Origin: a virus
Reading direction: 5' to 3' (one strand)
DNA length: 22,288 nucleotides
IMG/VR virus record: IMGVR_UViG_3300022839_000103
Span: 1-22,288 of that record
Positions 15,726 to 22,288 of the stretch are shown piece by piece; within the stretch, counting starts at the first letter, position 1; each line of letters begins with the position of its first letter. The notes below the pieces were generated by a model, which ran no database searches, had not been told where the DNA came from, and worked only from the letters and a program-made list of their open reading frames with translations. Made by a program: the position numbers and the translations under genes.

Positions 15726-16181
15726 CTAAGACTCCATCTCAGGTATTAGCACGAACACCGCGTACTTATCGTCTTCGGTAATACCTACATGGATATTGCC
15801 GCCAGCAGGAGTAATTAAATCTTTTAGCTCTTTTAGTACGGGCATTAACTTCTCACCATAAGATTTATCAAATTGCACGACATAATGCGTTATACCTTTT
15901 TCTTGTAGGTACTCTACATATTGCAACATGTTAGCGACAAAGTTTTCAGCGGTGTCCACGTTAAACACTCTGCCCATCATCTTAGTGCCACCCTTACGGC
16001 TGTGCCCACCGAATACTGTGTTACCAAATTGCACAACACTAGCGTTAGGCATGGCTAATTCTTGCGCTACGGATACCATAGCGGCTTTTATAGGGATGTC
16101 TCCCGTACCTACGTTTTCAGCGAAACGCATGAGTACTTCGTACCTAGGAAGTTTTTTCTTCTTGCTGTCGTAAGTCTTCAT
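15726..16181 (-). CDS. Hypothetical phage protein, 151 aa
   Basis: The start at 16181 follows an AAGGG Shine-Dalgarno, and the stop lies two bases before the start of the 1907-residue gene. The protein is a compact alpha/beta sequence with a basic N-terminus (KKKKLPRYEVL), the segments VVQFGNTVFGGH and VFNVDTAENFVANML, and a beta-like C-terminal end (IHVGITEDDKYAVFVLI). It has no signal peptide, transmembrane helix or cysteine cluster. I do not recognise a family with confidence. Its position between a beta-rich virion protein and the giant ejection-like proteins suggests an assembly factor or small virion component, but nothing in the sequence proves a role. Confidence 0.85.
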   Translation of the reverse strand: MKTYDSKKKKLPRYEVLMRFAENVGTGDIPIKAAMVSVAQELAMPNASVVQFGNTVFGGHSRKGGTKMMGRVFNVDTAENFVANMLQYVEYLQEKGITHYVVQFDKSYGEKLMPVLKELKDLITPAGGNIHVGITEDDKYAVFVLIPEMES

Positions 16182-16190
16182 AGATGCCCT

Positions 16191-17096
16191 TTAATTAGCT
16201 ATTAACACGCCTTGGAAGGATGCGCTGACTTCTACGTTGGTAGTGTCCGAAAATGCACGGCACTCAACATCTGTTTTTTCTAGTATAGCAAACGGGTAGT
16301 TAAAAGGGACTAACAGGCTGTTACTCTGCACAGTCTCTATAATTCCAGTCCTAAACGTGTCAGTGCCAAAGTTACGTAGTACAAATTTAACTGTAACATT
16401 CTTAGACGCTATGCCCAATGCAGCGGTAAAGCTAACGTCATCTAGGTACAAAGTGTGTCCAGCAGGGACAGTATATACCGCCATCTGCGACTGGTTGTCT
16501 CCCTGTGTAACGCTCGCATACGTAACGCCTGTGGGTACTCCAGAACTTACTCCACTGTTAGCTACGTATATGTCTCCCGCAGCAGTGCCCCCACTACCAG
16601 AGGTAACTACGAATATCCTGTTAACACGTAACCACGAGCTAGCATCGCCTACCTGCACCTGAGTCTGGCCGTTCATGTTCACAGTTACGCTCTTAGCGTT
16701 GTAACTACCATCTACACCTTCTACAGTTACCGTATTAGCGCCCGTACCCCCGTTAGAATCGGCAGTGCTAGAACTACTTATATACACCGTGGAGGCGGAT
16801 GTAAGGTAAGGGTAATTACCTCCCGTACCCCATATAGTCTCTTCAGTGCCATCTATGTCAGGGTTAAATCCGAACTTATAGAACGAAGTAGCACCTGCAA
16901 TCTGGCCTTTAGATACTTGCAACTCGTAGGGTTCTTGAACTGCCATAGCGTTTCTCAGTGCGTTATCTAACTGGTTAAAGTAGATACGTAGTACTTTGTT
17001 AAACTCTTCAAACGACTGTTGGTCGTATACCTGCGGGGGGTAAGGCAGAGCTGGCGCACGAAAAGGTACATTGTACCTAGTATTGTCTACAGCCAT
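16191..17096 (-). CDS. Beta-rich phage virion/tail structural protein, 301 aa
   Basis: The start ATG overlaps the upstream stop (TAATG at 17098-17094), with GGGAG just upstream. The first 50 residues look like a helical anchor (YPPQVYDQQSFEEFNKVLR and FNQLDNALR). The rest is rich in Thr, Ser, Val and Gly with alternating hydrophobic residues, typical of beta sandwiches. It includes GTEETIW, NTVTVEGVDGSYN, VTVNMNGQTQV, GSGGTAAGDIYV and MAVYTVPAGHTLYLDDV. I recognise this as a recurrent structural protein of uncultured marine phages. Adjacent to the gp10-like tail gene, it may decorate the head or tail, or act as a tail-fibre base. No catalytic residues are visible. Confidence 0.87.
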   Translation of the reverse strand: MAVDNTRYNVPFRAPALPYPPQVYDQQSFEEFNKVLRIYFNQLDNALRNAMAVQEPYELQVSKGQIAGATSFYKFGFNPDIDGTEETIWGTGGNYPYLTSASTVYISSSSTADSNGGTGANTVTVEGVDGSYNAKSVTVNMNGQTQVQVGDASSWLRVNRIFVVTSGSGGTAAGDIYVANSGVSSGVPTGVTYASVTQGDNQSQMAVYTVPAGHTLYLDDVSFTAALGIASKNVTVKFVLRNFGTDTFRTGIIETVQSNSLLVPFNYPFAILEKTDVECRAFSDTTNVEVSASFQGVLIAN

Positions 17097-18931
17097 TACC
17101 GTCTCCCGTCTGCTCGCATATCTATACGCGGGCTACCCAACTGCCAAGTAACTCCAATCTCGCTAGATTCTACCTTTATAGCAAGCTGCCGTCCACGTAC
17201 GCGTGTGAATATCTGCCCTGTAAACTGCTCTACGGGTAACGTAGCAGTACGCGTAATCCCTCCACTATTAGAGCCTCCTACAGAGGCTGGGTCATTATAC
17301 CCCGAACCGGAGTTCTGCAAGGGCAACAACGTCATGGTAGCCATAGGAGAGCCTACTTCAGAGCCATCAAACGTAATGTCCGGTAGTATGCGCCAGATAA
17401 AGGCAAACTGATGCCCGTCTTCCAGATCAAATTGTGCAGAGGATACGTACGCAGGTATAGCCGCAGTGACTGCTGTTTCGTTGTCGTCAACACCCTGCTC
17501 GTGGTTAACCAAGTTGTTACTGTACGTAGCAGCTAGTGGGTAGTTTCTTAACCCCGAATCAAGCCATGCCGTACGACTCATAGTACCGTAGTACCATACT
17601 TGCTCTAGGTAGTTATAAACTACGTAACGGTCTGACACGTTAGAGTCTGTAGAACAATACCACCACCAAATCTCGTGGTACGACTCGTTAGTCCCTGCGA
17701 ACACCTGCTCGTACTGCTCTGTATTAAAATCGTTGAATATAAACTTGCGTAAGTCGCACTGTAGGGGTTGAGTACGGCCATCGTACATGTAGAACTTGTC
17801 CTTACCCATCCAGTAAGCCACGCCGTTAGCGTAGGCCACAGCGTTTTGTGCAGCGATAGAGATGTTCTCACCGACTAACTGTGCAGTCCACACAGCGGGG
17901 GCACCAACGTACTGTAACGCGTATAGGGCAGAGTCAGTCCACACTAGTACTTCTTGACGTGCTTGTTTAGCAGCAACGATCTGTGTGCCGTTAGATAGTA
18001 TAAGGTCGCCCGCTTGGTTAGTTGCCGCAGGTGACCAGTTAGTAGCATCTTCTTGGTCTGACCAACGAACTAGCATGGGGTTGACAGTAGAGGAGAAAAT
18101 CTCATTTGCGCCAAAGCAAAACACAAACCTGTTAATGTCAGACACTAGAATGAGTTTTTGTGACGTTGGTACTTCCGTGCCTGTAAGAGCTACTGCCCTA
18201 GTGGTTAGCCCGTTTGTGGCATCCCAGAGGTATATAGAGCCATTACGCGGCCCGAAGATAAGGTCTTCACCAAAGTTAGCTTGGCTCCACAGGCGTATAG
18301 AGTCGGTAGAGGTAGTACCAATGCCCCACGTACCAGAACCCCAGCTACTTGCGCCCCAACCTACTAGGGGAACAACAAACGCGGGGCCAACATTTATCTG
18401 ATATGCAGCCGTTACCGTACCACCCCCTGTAGCACTTGAACTTGCGTTAGTGCCCGCATCAACCGTATACACGTTAGCAGTAGTAGTTTCAGTTAGCTGA
18501 TACTCGGCGTTTAGAGTGAGGCCACCTACAGCACTTGCACCACTAAAGGTAACAAAATCACCGTCAGAGTACCCGCCGCTAGCGTCAGTAACCTCTACTA
18601 TAGGCGAACCACTAGTAGTCTCAAACGGGCTAGTCAGGGTTACAGTAGCACGTAAGGGTGTGATGTCGTTGTAAGCACCACCGTTCTCGATATAGAACTT
18701 CAGATTAGTGCCTACGCCGATCAGGTTCTGACTACCTAGGGTAACCCAGTTCCATAAAGAGCGGCATACACCTAGGAATGTAGTAGCTGATATACGCTGC
18801 CACCCACCAATCTTTTCCGGCGTACCTTGGCGAAATCGTATCTTATCGCAGTCGTACCAACCACCTTCACTAGTGTATCGAGTGTTCTCGCGGTTAATTC
18901 CGGGCTTTAGTATTAGTTTTTTAAGTGGCAT
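17096..18931 (-). CDS. P22 gp10-like head-completion/tail stabilisation protein, 611 aa
   Basis: The start at 18931 has AGGA about eight bases upstream, overlapping the stop of the M15 peptidase gene. The N-terminus carries the signature LKPGINRENTRYTSEGGW followed by DKIRFRQGTPEKIGGW (residues 8-44), common to phage proteins related to P22 gp10, a DNA-stabilisation/tail-hub component that closes the portal after packaging. The body is long and beta-rich, with many Trp/Gly/Thr residues: LIGVGTNLKFYIENGG, WGASSWGSGTWG, VLVWTDSALYALQYVG and VAYWMGKDKFYMYDG. These repeated W/Y-containing strands suggest a beta-propeller-like fold, as in gp10 and T7 gp12-type tail tubes. This gene is the main support for a podovirus-like virion. 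The family call is from the N-terminal motif and layout; structural prediction would settle it. Confidence 0.85.
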   Translation of the reverse strand: MPLKKLILKPGINRENTRYTSEGGWYDCDKIRFRQGTPEKIGGWQRISATTFLGVCRSLWNWVTLGSQNLIGVGTNLKFYIENGGAYNDITPLRATVTLTSPFETTSGSPIVEVTDASGGYSDGDFVTFSGASAVGGLTLNAEYQLTETTTANVYTVDAGTNASSSATGGGTVTAAYQINVGPAFVVPLVGWGASSWGSGTWGIGTTSTDSIRLWSQANFGEDLIFGPRNGSIYLWDATNGLTTRAVALTGTEVPTSQKLILVSDINRFVFCFGANEIFSSTVNPMLVRWSDQEDATNWSPAATNQAGDLILSNGTQIVAAKQARQEVLVWTDSALYALQYVGAPAVWTAQLVGENISIAAQNAVAYANGVAYWMGKDKFYMYDGRTQPLQCDLRKFIFNDFNTEQYEQVFAGTNESYHEIWWWYCSTDSNVSDRYVVYNYLEQVWYYGTMSRTAWLDSGLRNYPLAATYSNNLVNHEQGVDDNETAVTAAIPAYVSSAQFDLEDGHQFAFIWRILPDITFDGSEVGSPMATMTLLPLQNSGSGYNDPASVGGSNSGGITRTATLPVEQFTGQIFTRVRGRQLAIKVESSEIGVTWQLGSPRIDMRADGRR

Positions 18932-18940
18932 GATTATTTC

Positions 18941-19291
18941 CTAGTAGCACCAACACATTGGCTCAGTCTTACGAGTGTCAACGTGTACGAAGGTTTTTGC
19001 AACCCCCACGGACATTCCCATAGCTGACGCATGTTTTACTATAGCTAGGCGTTGTGCGCCTCCAGATACTTTAATATCAGCGGCTATGCCTTGTGCATGA
19101 GTTCCTAATTTTTTACCTGCCGCAACCTTTGCAGCTTCTATACTATGGTTAGGTGACCTGTACCCGCTATTAATTATAAACGGGAAGTCACAGACCTCAC
19201 GCAAATGCTCTAGTACTTTAAGGAACCCAGTGTCCATAGCGTTTTCGCCAGTTTCTTGGCAATCAAACTCTCCTATTTTAAAGTACTTCAT
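18941..19291 (-). CDS. M15-type peptidoglycan peptidase (endolysin-like), 116 aa
   Basis: The motif order matches the Peptidase_M15_3 / D-Ala-D-Ala carboxypeptidase-like family: SGYRSPNHS (42-50), THAQGIAAD (64-72) with zinc ligands His65 and Asp72, and FVHVDTR (101-107) with His103 as third ligand. The protein is a single catalytic domain of usual length with no signal peptide, so it would need the holin to reach the periplasm. It should cleave cross-link or stem peptides of peptidoglycan. The start at 19291 has GGAG ten bases upstream. It lies two bases after a membrane-protein gene and close to the GTA-type holin, which makes a lysis role likely. A virion-associated wall-opening role is the alternative, since tail genes follow directly. 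Confidence 0.92.
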   Translation of the reverse strand: MKYFKIGEFDCQETGENAMDTGFLKVLEHLREVCDFPFIINSGYRSPNHSIEAAKVAAGKKLGTHAQGIAADIKVSGGAQRLAIVKHASAMGMSVGVAKTFVHVDTRKTEPMCWCY

Positions 19292-19293
19292 TT

Positions 19294-19728
19294 CTATATG
19301 ACTCCAAATATTTTAAACGCTATGTATAAGCTCAAAGGCAGTATAACTAATCCTCCTGTACCCCAAAGCAATACAGCCCAAAAAAGTGCTATGTTACTTG
19401 CTATTTTATTTTTGCGTATACGCTCTGCTCTTTCTCTATTTCTTTTGCACTTAGACTGAAATTGTAGCCAGTCTTTGTACATATCTGCTCTTCCTGCGTA
19501 GATCATGTACTCTTTGAGCCATTCTTCTTGCTCTTTGATCTTTTCAAGCTCCATAAAGCACTGGAGTTCTTCTTTGCCTCCACCCTTCTGAGCTTTCTTA
19601 ACAATGGCTGACTTATTGTCAAAATATTCCGTGGCTTTAGCCGAAACATCATAAAGCTCTTTGCCGTTGGACAAGGCTCCTTTAATGACTTGAAATGCAG
19701 CATTAGCTGCCGCTATTTCGGCTAGCAT
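19294..19728 (-). CDS. Phage membrane protein with charged helical body, 144 aa
   Basis: The start overlaps the stop of the holin gene by one base (TAATG). The first 108 residues are helical and highly charged, starting MLAEIAAANAAFQVIKGAL, with a Lys/Glu/Arg-rich segment (about 60-108). The last 35 residues (about 110-143) are hydrophobic, with two stretches broken by GTGG, consistent with two short membrane helices or a hairpin. I recall similar proteins next to the GTA-type holin in many marine phages, where they are unnamed. Possible roles are holin partner, antiholin or inner-membrane spanin-like factor. None is demonstrated, and a classical Rz spanin would have its membrane anchor at the other end. 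Confidence 0.85.
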   Translation of the reverse strand: MLAEIAAANAAFQVIKGALSNGKELYDVSAKATEYFDNKSAIVKKAQKGGGKEELQCFMELEKIKEQEEWLKEYMIYAGRADMYKDWLQFQSKCKRNRERAERIRKNKIASNIALFWAVLLWGTGGLVILPLSLYIAFKIFGVI

Positions 19729-20111
19729 TATTTCTCTCTTTGCACGCCTTTGGCCTTCTCGTAAGACCTCATTGCGCCCATACCCAACATGCCCATAAGC
19801 ACGGGGGTTAATAATGAAGGGTCAACTTCTGGCACGGTAAACCAGATACCAAGTATTTGAGCAATAATTACGTTATAGGCTAGGCCAACTCCAGCTACCC
19901 ACCCCACGAATGGACGCCATCCGGCTACGAATAAGGACTTGTGAGCCGCTTCAACCTTGTTGACACCTAACTGCCCCATGACACTTTCTTGCGCGTATTT
20001 CTGTGACATTGTTGCAATTTCATGCGCCAAAGCATTGCGCTGATCTTTATCTTCTATGAATTTGTCAAGAAGACCTGTAACTGGGCCGATAAGACTTGAT
20101 AAAATCGCCAT
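19728..20111 (-). CDS. GTA-type three-helix holin, 127 aa
   Basis: The sequence fits the 'holin of 3TMs, for gene-transfer release' family: a short hydrophobic N-terminal helix (MAILSSLIGPVTGLL), a charged helical section (18-57), the conserved AGWRPFVGWVAGVGLAYN (63-80) opening the main transmembrane helix (to about 90), and a third hydrophobic stretch (about 98-113) before a basic tail. In gene transfer agents and related phages this protein permeabilises the inner membrane so that the wall hydrolase can act. The start at 20111 directly follows the stop of the upstream small gene (TAG then ATG), with GAGAGG upstream. It is two genes before the M15 peptidase, a coherent lysis module. Confidence 0.9.
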   Translation of the reverse strand: MAILSSLIGPVTGLLDKFIEDKDQRNALAHEIATMSQKYAQESVMGQLGVNKVEAAHKSLFVAGWRPFVGWVAGVGLAYNVIIAQILGIWFTVPEVDPSLLTPVLMGMLGMGAMRSYEKAKGVQREK

Positions 20112-20291
20112 CTATAACCTCTCTACAATAAACAACCCAATTATTAGTGGGTACATACCCCATAGCATAAGTTCAGACCTTTTAAACCTTTCGCTACCTG
20201 AATCTAAGCGTCTTTCTATGTTGGTATAGCGCACAGTACATTCTCTTTCGTGGGCTTCAAGTTTAAGTAACGCTTCTTTTACAGTTGCCAT
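20112..20291 (-). CDS. Small membrane-anchored phage protein, 59 aa
   Basis: A short frame starts at CAT 20289-20291 (AAAGG upstream) and ends with TAG immediately before the holin start. It reads MATVKEALLKLEAHEREC, then a basic/acidic helical section, then a hydrophobic C-terminal segment LMLWGMYPLIIGLFIVERL (41-59). This is the layout of a tail-anchored single-pass protein. It fills exactly the space between the 67-residue gene and the holin, which supports its reality. I recall similar short proteins beside holins in marine phages. A lysis-regulator role is inference. Confidence 0.82.
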   Translation of the reverse strand: MATVKEALLKLEAHERECTVRYTNIERRLDSGSERFKRSELMLWGMYPLIIGLFIVERL

Positions 20292-20301
20292 TATGGAGCC
20301 T

Positions 20302-20505
20302 TTAATCGTGTACTGGAACCTTATTAGGGTTTACATATTTTGGGATGCAATAAGCCATTACTGGCGTGTGGTAACGTCTTCTTATGCCTTGTGCGGTAAG
20401 CTCTTCTGCGAACCACCTACATCTTTCTAAACTGCGCCAGTAACTTGTTGCCTTTGCGTCAACCTCACCGTTTACTGTAACGATCAACGCAAAGGCTAGT
20501 AACAT
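20302..20505 (-). CDS. Small signal-peptide-like phage protein, 67 aa
   Basis: The start at 20505 is two bases after the preceding stop, with only a weak GAAGAG Shine-Dalgarno, so coupled translation is likely. The N-terminal MLLAFALIVTVNG is hydrophobic and could be a signal peptide or anchor, although it lacks the usual basic n-region. The soluble part has RCRWFAEELTAQG and AYCIPKYVNP, with two cysteines (29 and 53) that could pair outside the cytoplasm. The CxWFA...AYCxPKxV pattern is one I associate with unnamed small proteins of marine phages. There is no lipobox, so an outer-membrane spanin is not supported. Confidence 0.8.
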   Translation of the reverse strand: MLLAFALIVTVNGEVDAKATSYWRSLERCRWFAEELTAQGIRRRYHTPVMAYCIPKYVNPNKVPVHD

Positions 20506-20507
20506 AG

Positions 20508-20726
20508 TTACTCTTCAGTTTCTTCCACTTTCTCAAGGTCAGCGACTAGCATATTAATAAATGCGTCTTTGCCCACTGACAATTGGTCAAGGTTAAACTG
20601 AGTGGACTTAATCTTTCTGTCTAAGTCATTACAGTGATTTACCATCACCTGCTGCTGCTCAGTCATGTCTTCAAACGTGTATTCTTTATCGTTTATCGAT
20701 ATGGGAGTTGTTTTTTTCTCGCCCAT
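20508..20726 (-). CDS. Small helical phage protein, DUF6447-like, 72 aa
   Basis: The start at 20726 has a strong AGGAG (ACAGGAGATATAAC before ATG). A short beta section (PISINDKEYTFEDMTEQQ) is followed by a coiled helix (about 21-68) ending in acidic residues. The 'INxKEY...DMTEQQQ...LDxKIxxTQFNLDQL' layout resembles the short DUF6447 family of cyanophages and marine phages; I give that name with limited certainty. There is no membrane segment. It lies in the small-gene run between tail-fibre and lysis genes and its function is unknown. Confidence 0.82.
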   Translation of the reverse strand: MGEKKTTPISINDKEYTFEDMTEQQQVMVNHCNDLDRKIKSTQFNLDQLSVGKDAFINMLVADLEKVEETEE

Positions 20727-20744
20727 GTTATATCTCCTGTTAAG

Positions 20745-20906
20745 TTACTGTTTAGCTTTGTTGTTTAGGAAAGCGAACTGCTCCAAAACCTTATAGGCTT
20801 TTGCAACAATCTCATCGTCCTTTGGAGTTTCTGTGTAGTTGCAAATGACACTAGCGATTGATACTAGGCTTGTTGCAAGTACATAAAGGTCTAATAGCAT
20901 ACCCAT
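20745..20906 (-). CDS. Small phage protein with N-terminal hydrophobic segment, 53 aa
   Basis: The ATG at 20906-20904 overlaps the upstream stop by one base (TAATG) and the frame ends TAA at 20747-20745. Residues 4-23 (LLDLYVLATSLVSIASVICN) are hydrophobic, a likely single membrane segment. They are followed by a soluble helix, TPKDDEIVAKAYKVLEQFA, and a basic end. The gene fills the 162-base space between its neighbours, and translation coupling supports it. Similar short TPxDD-containing proteins occur in marine phage lysis/tail regions, to my memory. The role is unknown; a holin-like or regulatory membrane peptide is possible. Confidence 0.78.
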   Translation of the reverse strand: MGMLLDLYVLATSLVSIASVICNYTETPKDDEIVAKAYKVLEQFAFLNNKAKQ

Positions 20907-21223
20907 TACCAAGGTACGCCAGCGGTAGTTGCTGGTGCTTTAGACTCTTCGATCTGAGCAGCAATGCTAGACTCAAGAGCTTCAACAGCCTCGTCGCCCA
21001 TAGATGCTTTGACCCACTCAACAGCCTGAGCTTCTGTGATGTCTGCATAGGCTGTGTAGCCGCTAGCAGTGCTGTCAGGCGTAAAGCCACAAGTGCCATA
21101 AGAGCTGCCTGAGTGTTCTACTTCGCCTACTGTTTCGCTATCGCTAGCGCGCCAATGTGCTACAACTACACCGTCATCAGATGAGTTGCGTTCTAGTGTT
21201 GCGATTGTCCAAGTTACTGCCAT
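20906..21223 (-). CDS. Conserved small phage protein, DUF7936-like, 105 aa
   Basis: The start at 21223 has AGGAGAA eight bases upstream, overlapping the upstream stop region. The N-terminal half is beta-like: MAVTWTIATLERN, GVVVAHWRASDSE, SSYGTCGFTPD. The C-terminal half is helical (ITEAQAVEWVKASMG, then ALESSIAAQIEESK) and ends ATTAGVPW. This layout is common in T7-like and other marine phages near tail-fibre genes, and I tentatively match it to DUF7936. It has no catalytic, membrane or signal features. Location next to the tail fibre suggests a fibre-assembly or minor virion role, which is inference. Confidence 0.85.
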   Translation of the reverse strand: MAVTWTIATLERNSSDDGVVVAHWRASDSETVGEVEHSGSSYGTCGFTPDSTASGYTAYADITEAQAVEWVKASMGDEAVEALESSIAAQIEESKAPATTAGVPW

Positions 21224-21225
21224 GA

Positions 21226-21486
21226 TTATTCTCCTGCTTCTAGTGATGCGTTGTATCCTTTGCCCGCTAAAATAGCTCCGTTTACTGCGGCCATGTCTTC
21301 GCTGCCCCAGTCCTCTTTAGCTACCATAAGCTCTAGGTGCTGCGTGTTGCGATCTACACAGCCTTGGCGGTCTGCTGCATCATCTTCTGCCATAGAGTCT
21401 CCGGCGATAATAGATGTTATAAGGCTTACGCTATCACCCATTGCTGAGTAGTCTTGTGCTAGTTGGTCGGTTGTTCTGTCTTCCAT
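21226..21486 (-). CDS. Small acidic phage protein, 86 aa
   Basis: The start at 21486 has AAGGA about nine bases upstream; the Shine-Dalgarno lies in the last codons of the tail-fibre gene. The product is acidic and helical: MEDRTTDQLAQDYSAMGDSV, a DDAADRQGCVDRN section with one cysteine, and a closing ...MAAVNGAILAGKGYNASLEAGE. I recall close relatives directly downstream of tail-fibre genes in marine phages, always unnamed. No enzymatic or membrane feature is seen. The constant position beside a trimeric fibre suggests an assembly aid, but that is inference. Confidence 0.83.
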   Translation of the reverse strand: MEDRTTDQLAQDYSAMGDSVSLITSIIAGDSMAEDDAADRQGCVDRNTQHLELMVAKEDWGSEDMAAVNGAILAGKGYNASLEAGE

Positions 21487-21491
21487 TTTAT

Positions 21492-21842
21492 TTATCCTTC
21501 TAGGGTTTCAAGTCTTGCGGTGAGTTCTTGTATAGCTTTAACAAGTATTGGTATTAGTGCTGCTTCTGCTACTTCCTGAGAGCCGTCTTCTCTGTCATCC
21601 CAAAGTCTAAACCCATCCTTTAAGCCACTCTCCGCGTCAATAGCACTCTTAACTTCTTGAGCTATAAAACCGTGGTTAGTTTGAGTGTTCTTAAATACTT
21701 CAGTTGAATCAGCTTCATAGGCGTTAAAGGTTTCTGGCAGTTCACCAAGAGTCTTGTAGTTCCAAGTACGAGGCTGTAGAGCGTTGATAAAGCTCAAACC
21801 TGTTGTACAGTCCTCAATGTCTTTCTTGTATCGTTCGTCGGA
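21492..21842 (-). other. S74 intramolecular chaperone domain (116 aa, self-released)
   Basis: The Ser-Asp dyad is at codons 21842-21837 (SDERYKK). If cleavage occurs before this Ser as in endosialidase-type fibres, a 116-residue C-terminal chaperone is released. The length, Lys-Lys motif, NHGFIAQEV segment and C-terminal coiled coil all fit the family. Confidence 0.85.
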
Positions 21843-22288
21843 TACTGTAGCCCAAGTTGCTGTACCGTGTGCGGCTCTTATGTCAGAACCCGCTTGTCCA
21901 AGAGTAGTATAGCCTCCTGCGCCAGTAACATTGTAGCCCACGACATTTGCATAGTTTGAGTCTGCCGCAGTTGTGTCTGCATAAGCGCCTATCACAACAT
22001 TACCTACACCCGTAGTAAGAGCATCACCCGCTAGACCACCAATGAGGGTGTTTTGAACGCCTGTGGTTACTGCGGCTCCTGCTCCGTAACCCACCCCTAC
22101 GTTATACATATCGACATTAGATGCAGGGTCTTGAGTAGAAAGAGCATCATAACCCACGGCCACAGACCTATCGCCGTCTACATTACTCGCAAGAGAATTT
22201 CTACCGACTGCGGTATTCCGGTCGCCGGTGGTGTTGGCCGTTAAAGCCCCATAGCCCACTGCTGTATTATCTACCGCTGTGGTGTTGG
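21492..22288 (-). CDS. Tail fibre/spike with S74 chaperone, N-terminus beyond right edge
   Basis: The frame is open from the right edge; 264 residues are visible and the true start lies outside (the internal GTG near 22259 is mid-repeat, not a start). The first half holds at least six repeats of the type NTAVGYGAL / NTAVGRNSL / SVAVGYDAL / NTLIGGLAG, similar to the left-handed beta-roll heads of trimeric adhesins. A linker (GGYTTLGQAGSD) leads to the S74 peptidase/intramolecular chaperone: TVSDERYKKDI with the catalytic Ser-Asp at 21842-21837, FGFIAQEV-like NHGFIAQEVKSA, and a terminal coiled coil (AIQELTARLETLEG). Known for the family: the chaperone trimerises the fibre and then cuts itself off before the Ser. 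The role is host-surface recognition. Confidence 0.9.
   Translation of the reverse strand, partial: NTTAVDNTAVGYGALTANTTGDRNTAVGRNSLASNVDGDRSVAVGYDALSTQDPASNVDMYNVGVGYGAGAAVTTGVQNTLIGGLAGDALTTGVGNVVIGAYADTTAADSNYANVVGYNVTGAGGYTTLGQAGSDIRAAHGTATWATVSDERYKKDIEDCTTGLSFINALQPRTWNYKTLGELPETFNAYEADSTEVFKNTQTNHGFIAQEVKSAIDAESGLKDGFRLWDDREDGSQEVAEAALIPILVKAIQELTARLETLEG

Noticed and set aside
19294-19728. Rz-like inner-membrane spanin for the 144-residue protein
   Set aside because: Classical Rz has an N-terminal anchor and a periplasmic coiled coil. Here the hydrophobic part is at the C-terminus, and no nested Rz1-type lipoprotein frame was recognised.
20302-20505. Outer-membrane lipoprotein (o-spanin) for the 67-residue protein
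   Set aside because: There is no lipobox cysteine after the hydrophobic N-terminus. Its cysteines are at 29 and 53, inside the soluble part.
22240-22259. GTG near 22259 as start of the tail-fibre gene
   Set aside because: The same frame continues open to the window edge with another NTAVG-type repeat, and no Shine-Dalgarno precedes the GTG. The gene is cut by the edge.
1-22288. tRNA, integrase, insertion sequence or defence genes
   Set aside because: None was recognised. All sequence is accounted for by late phage genes on one strand, so no lysogeny or accessory cargo can be claimed from this window.

Overview
The window is a late (structural and lysis) segment of a tailed double-stranded DNA phage. 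The gene complement is typical of uncultured marine bacteriophages, most likely a short-tailed (podovirus-like) one. This rests on a P22 gp10-like head-completion/tail protein, a gene-transfer-agent-type three-helix holin, an M15-type peptidoglycan peptidase, an S74 self-cleaving tail fibre, and a block of very large proteins of the kind carried inside podovirus virions. The short-tail reading and the marine reading are inferences from remembered families; nothing here identifies the host.

Every supported gene is on the minus strand, so transcription runs from the right edge to the left edge. The 17 genes are packed almost end to end. Four junctions are one-base TAATG stop/start overlaps and the largest intergenic gap is 24 bases. 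I see no tRNA, integrase, insertion sequence, CRISPR array, clear promoter or hairpin terminator, and no gene-free stretch over 300 bases.

In transcription order, the right end holds the C-terminal part of a tail fibre or spike with adhesin-head-like repeats and an S74 intramolecular chaperone (about 22288-21492). A run of eight small genes follows (21486-19728). It includes a GTA-type holin and several proteins of 53-105 residues with single hydrophobic segments, two of them shorter than 60 residues. Next come a membrane protein with a charged helical body, an M15 endolysin-like peptidase, the 611-residue gp10-like tail protein, a 301-residue beta-rich virion protein and a 151-residue protein of unknown role.

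The left 15.7 kb, about 70% of the window, encodes only four proteins: 1907, 585, 691 and more than 2043 residues (the last runs off the left edge). I infer that these are internal virion or ejection proteins. The 1907-residue protein has Ala-rich hydrophobic segments, a 270-residue Ala/Glu/Asp/Arg/Leu helical repeat with a small insert, two calcium-loop motifs and a linker motif occurring three times. The >2043-residue protein carries a HExxH zinc-peptidase motif and a PLxRFG-type polyvalent-protein C-terminal half. The 1907-, 585- and 691-residue proteins share short Gly-Gly-Ile motifs, and the two giants share a hydrophobic 'EGxxEAxxE' module. That makes the four-gene block the best candidate for an unusual DNA-delivery apparatus.
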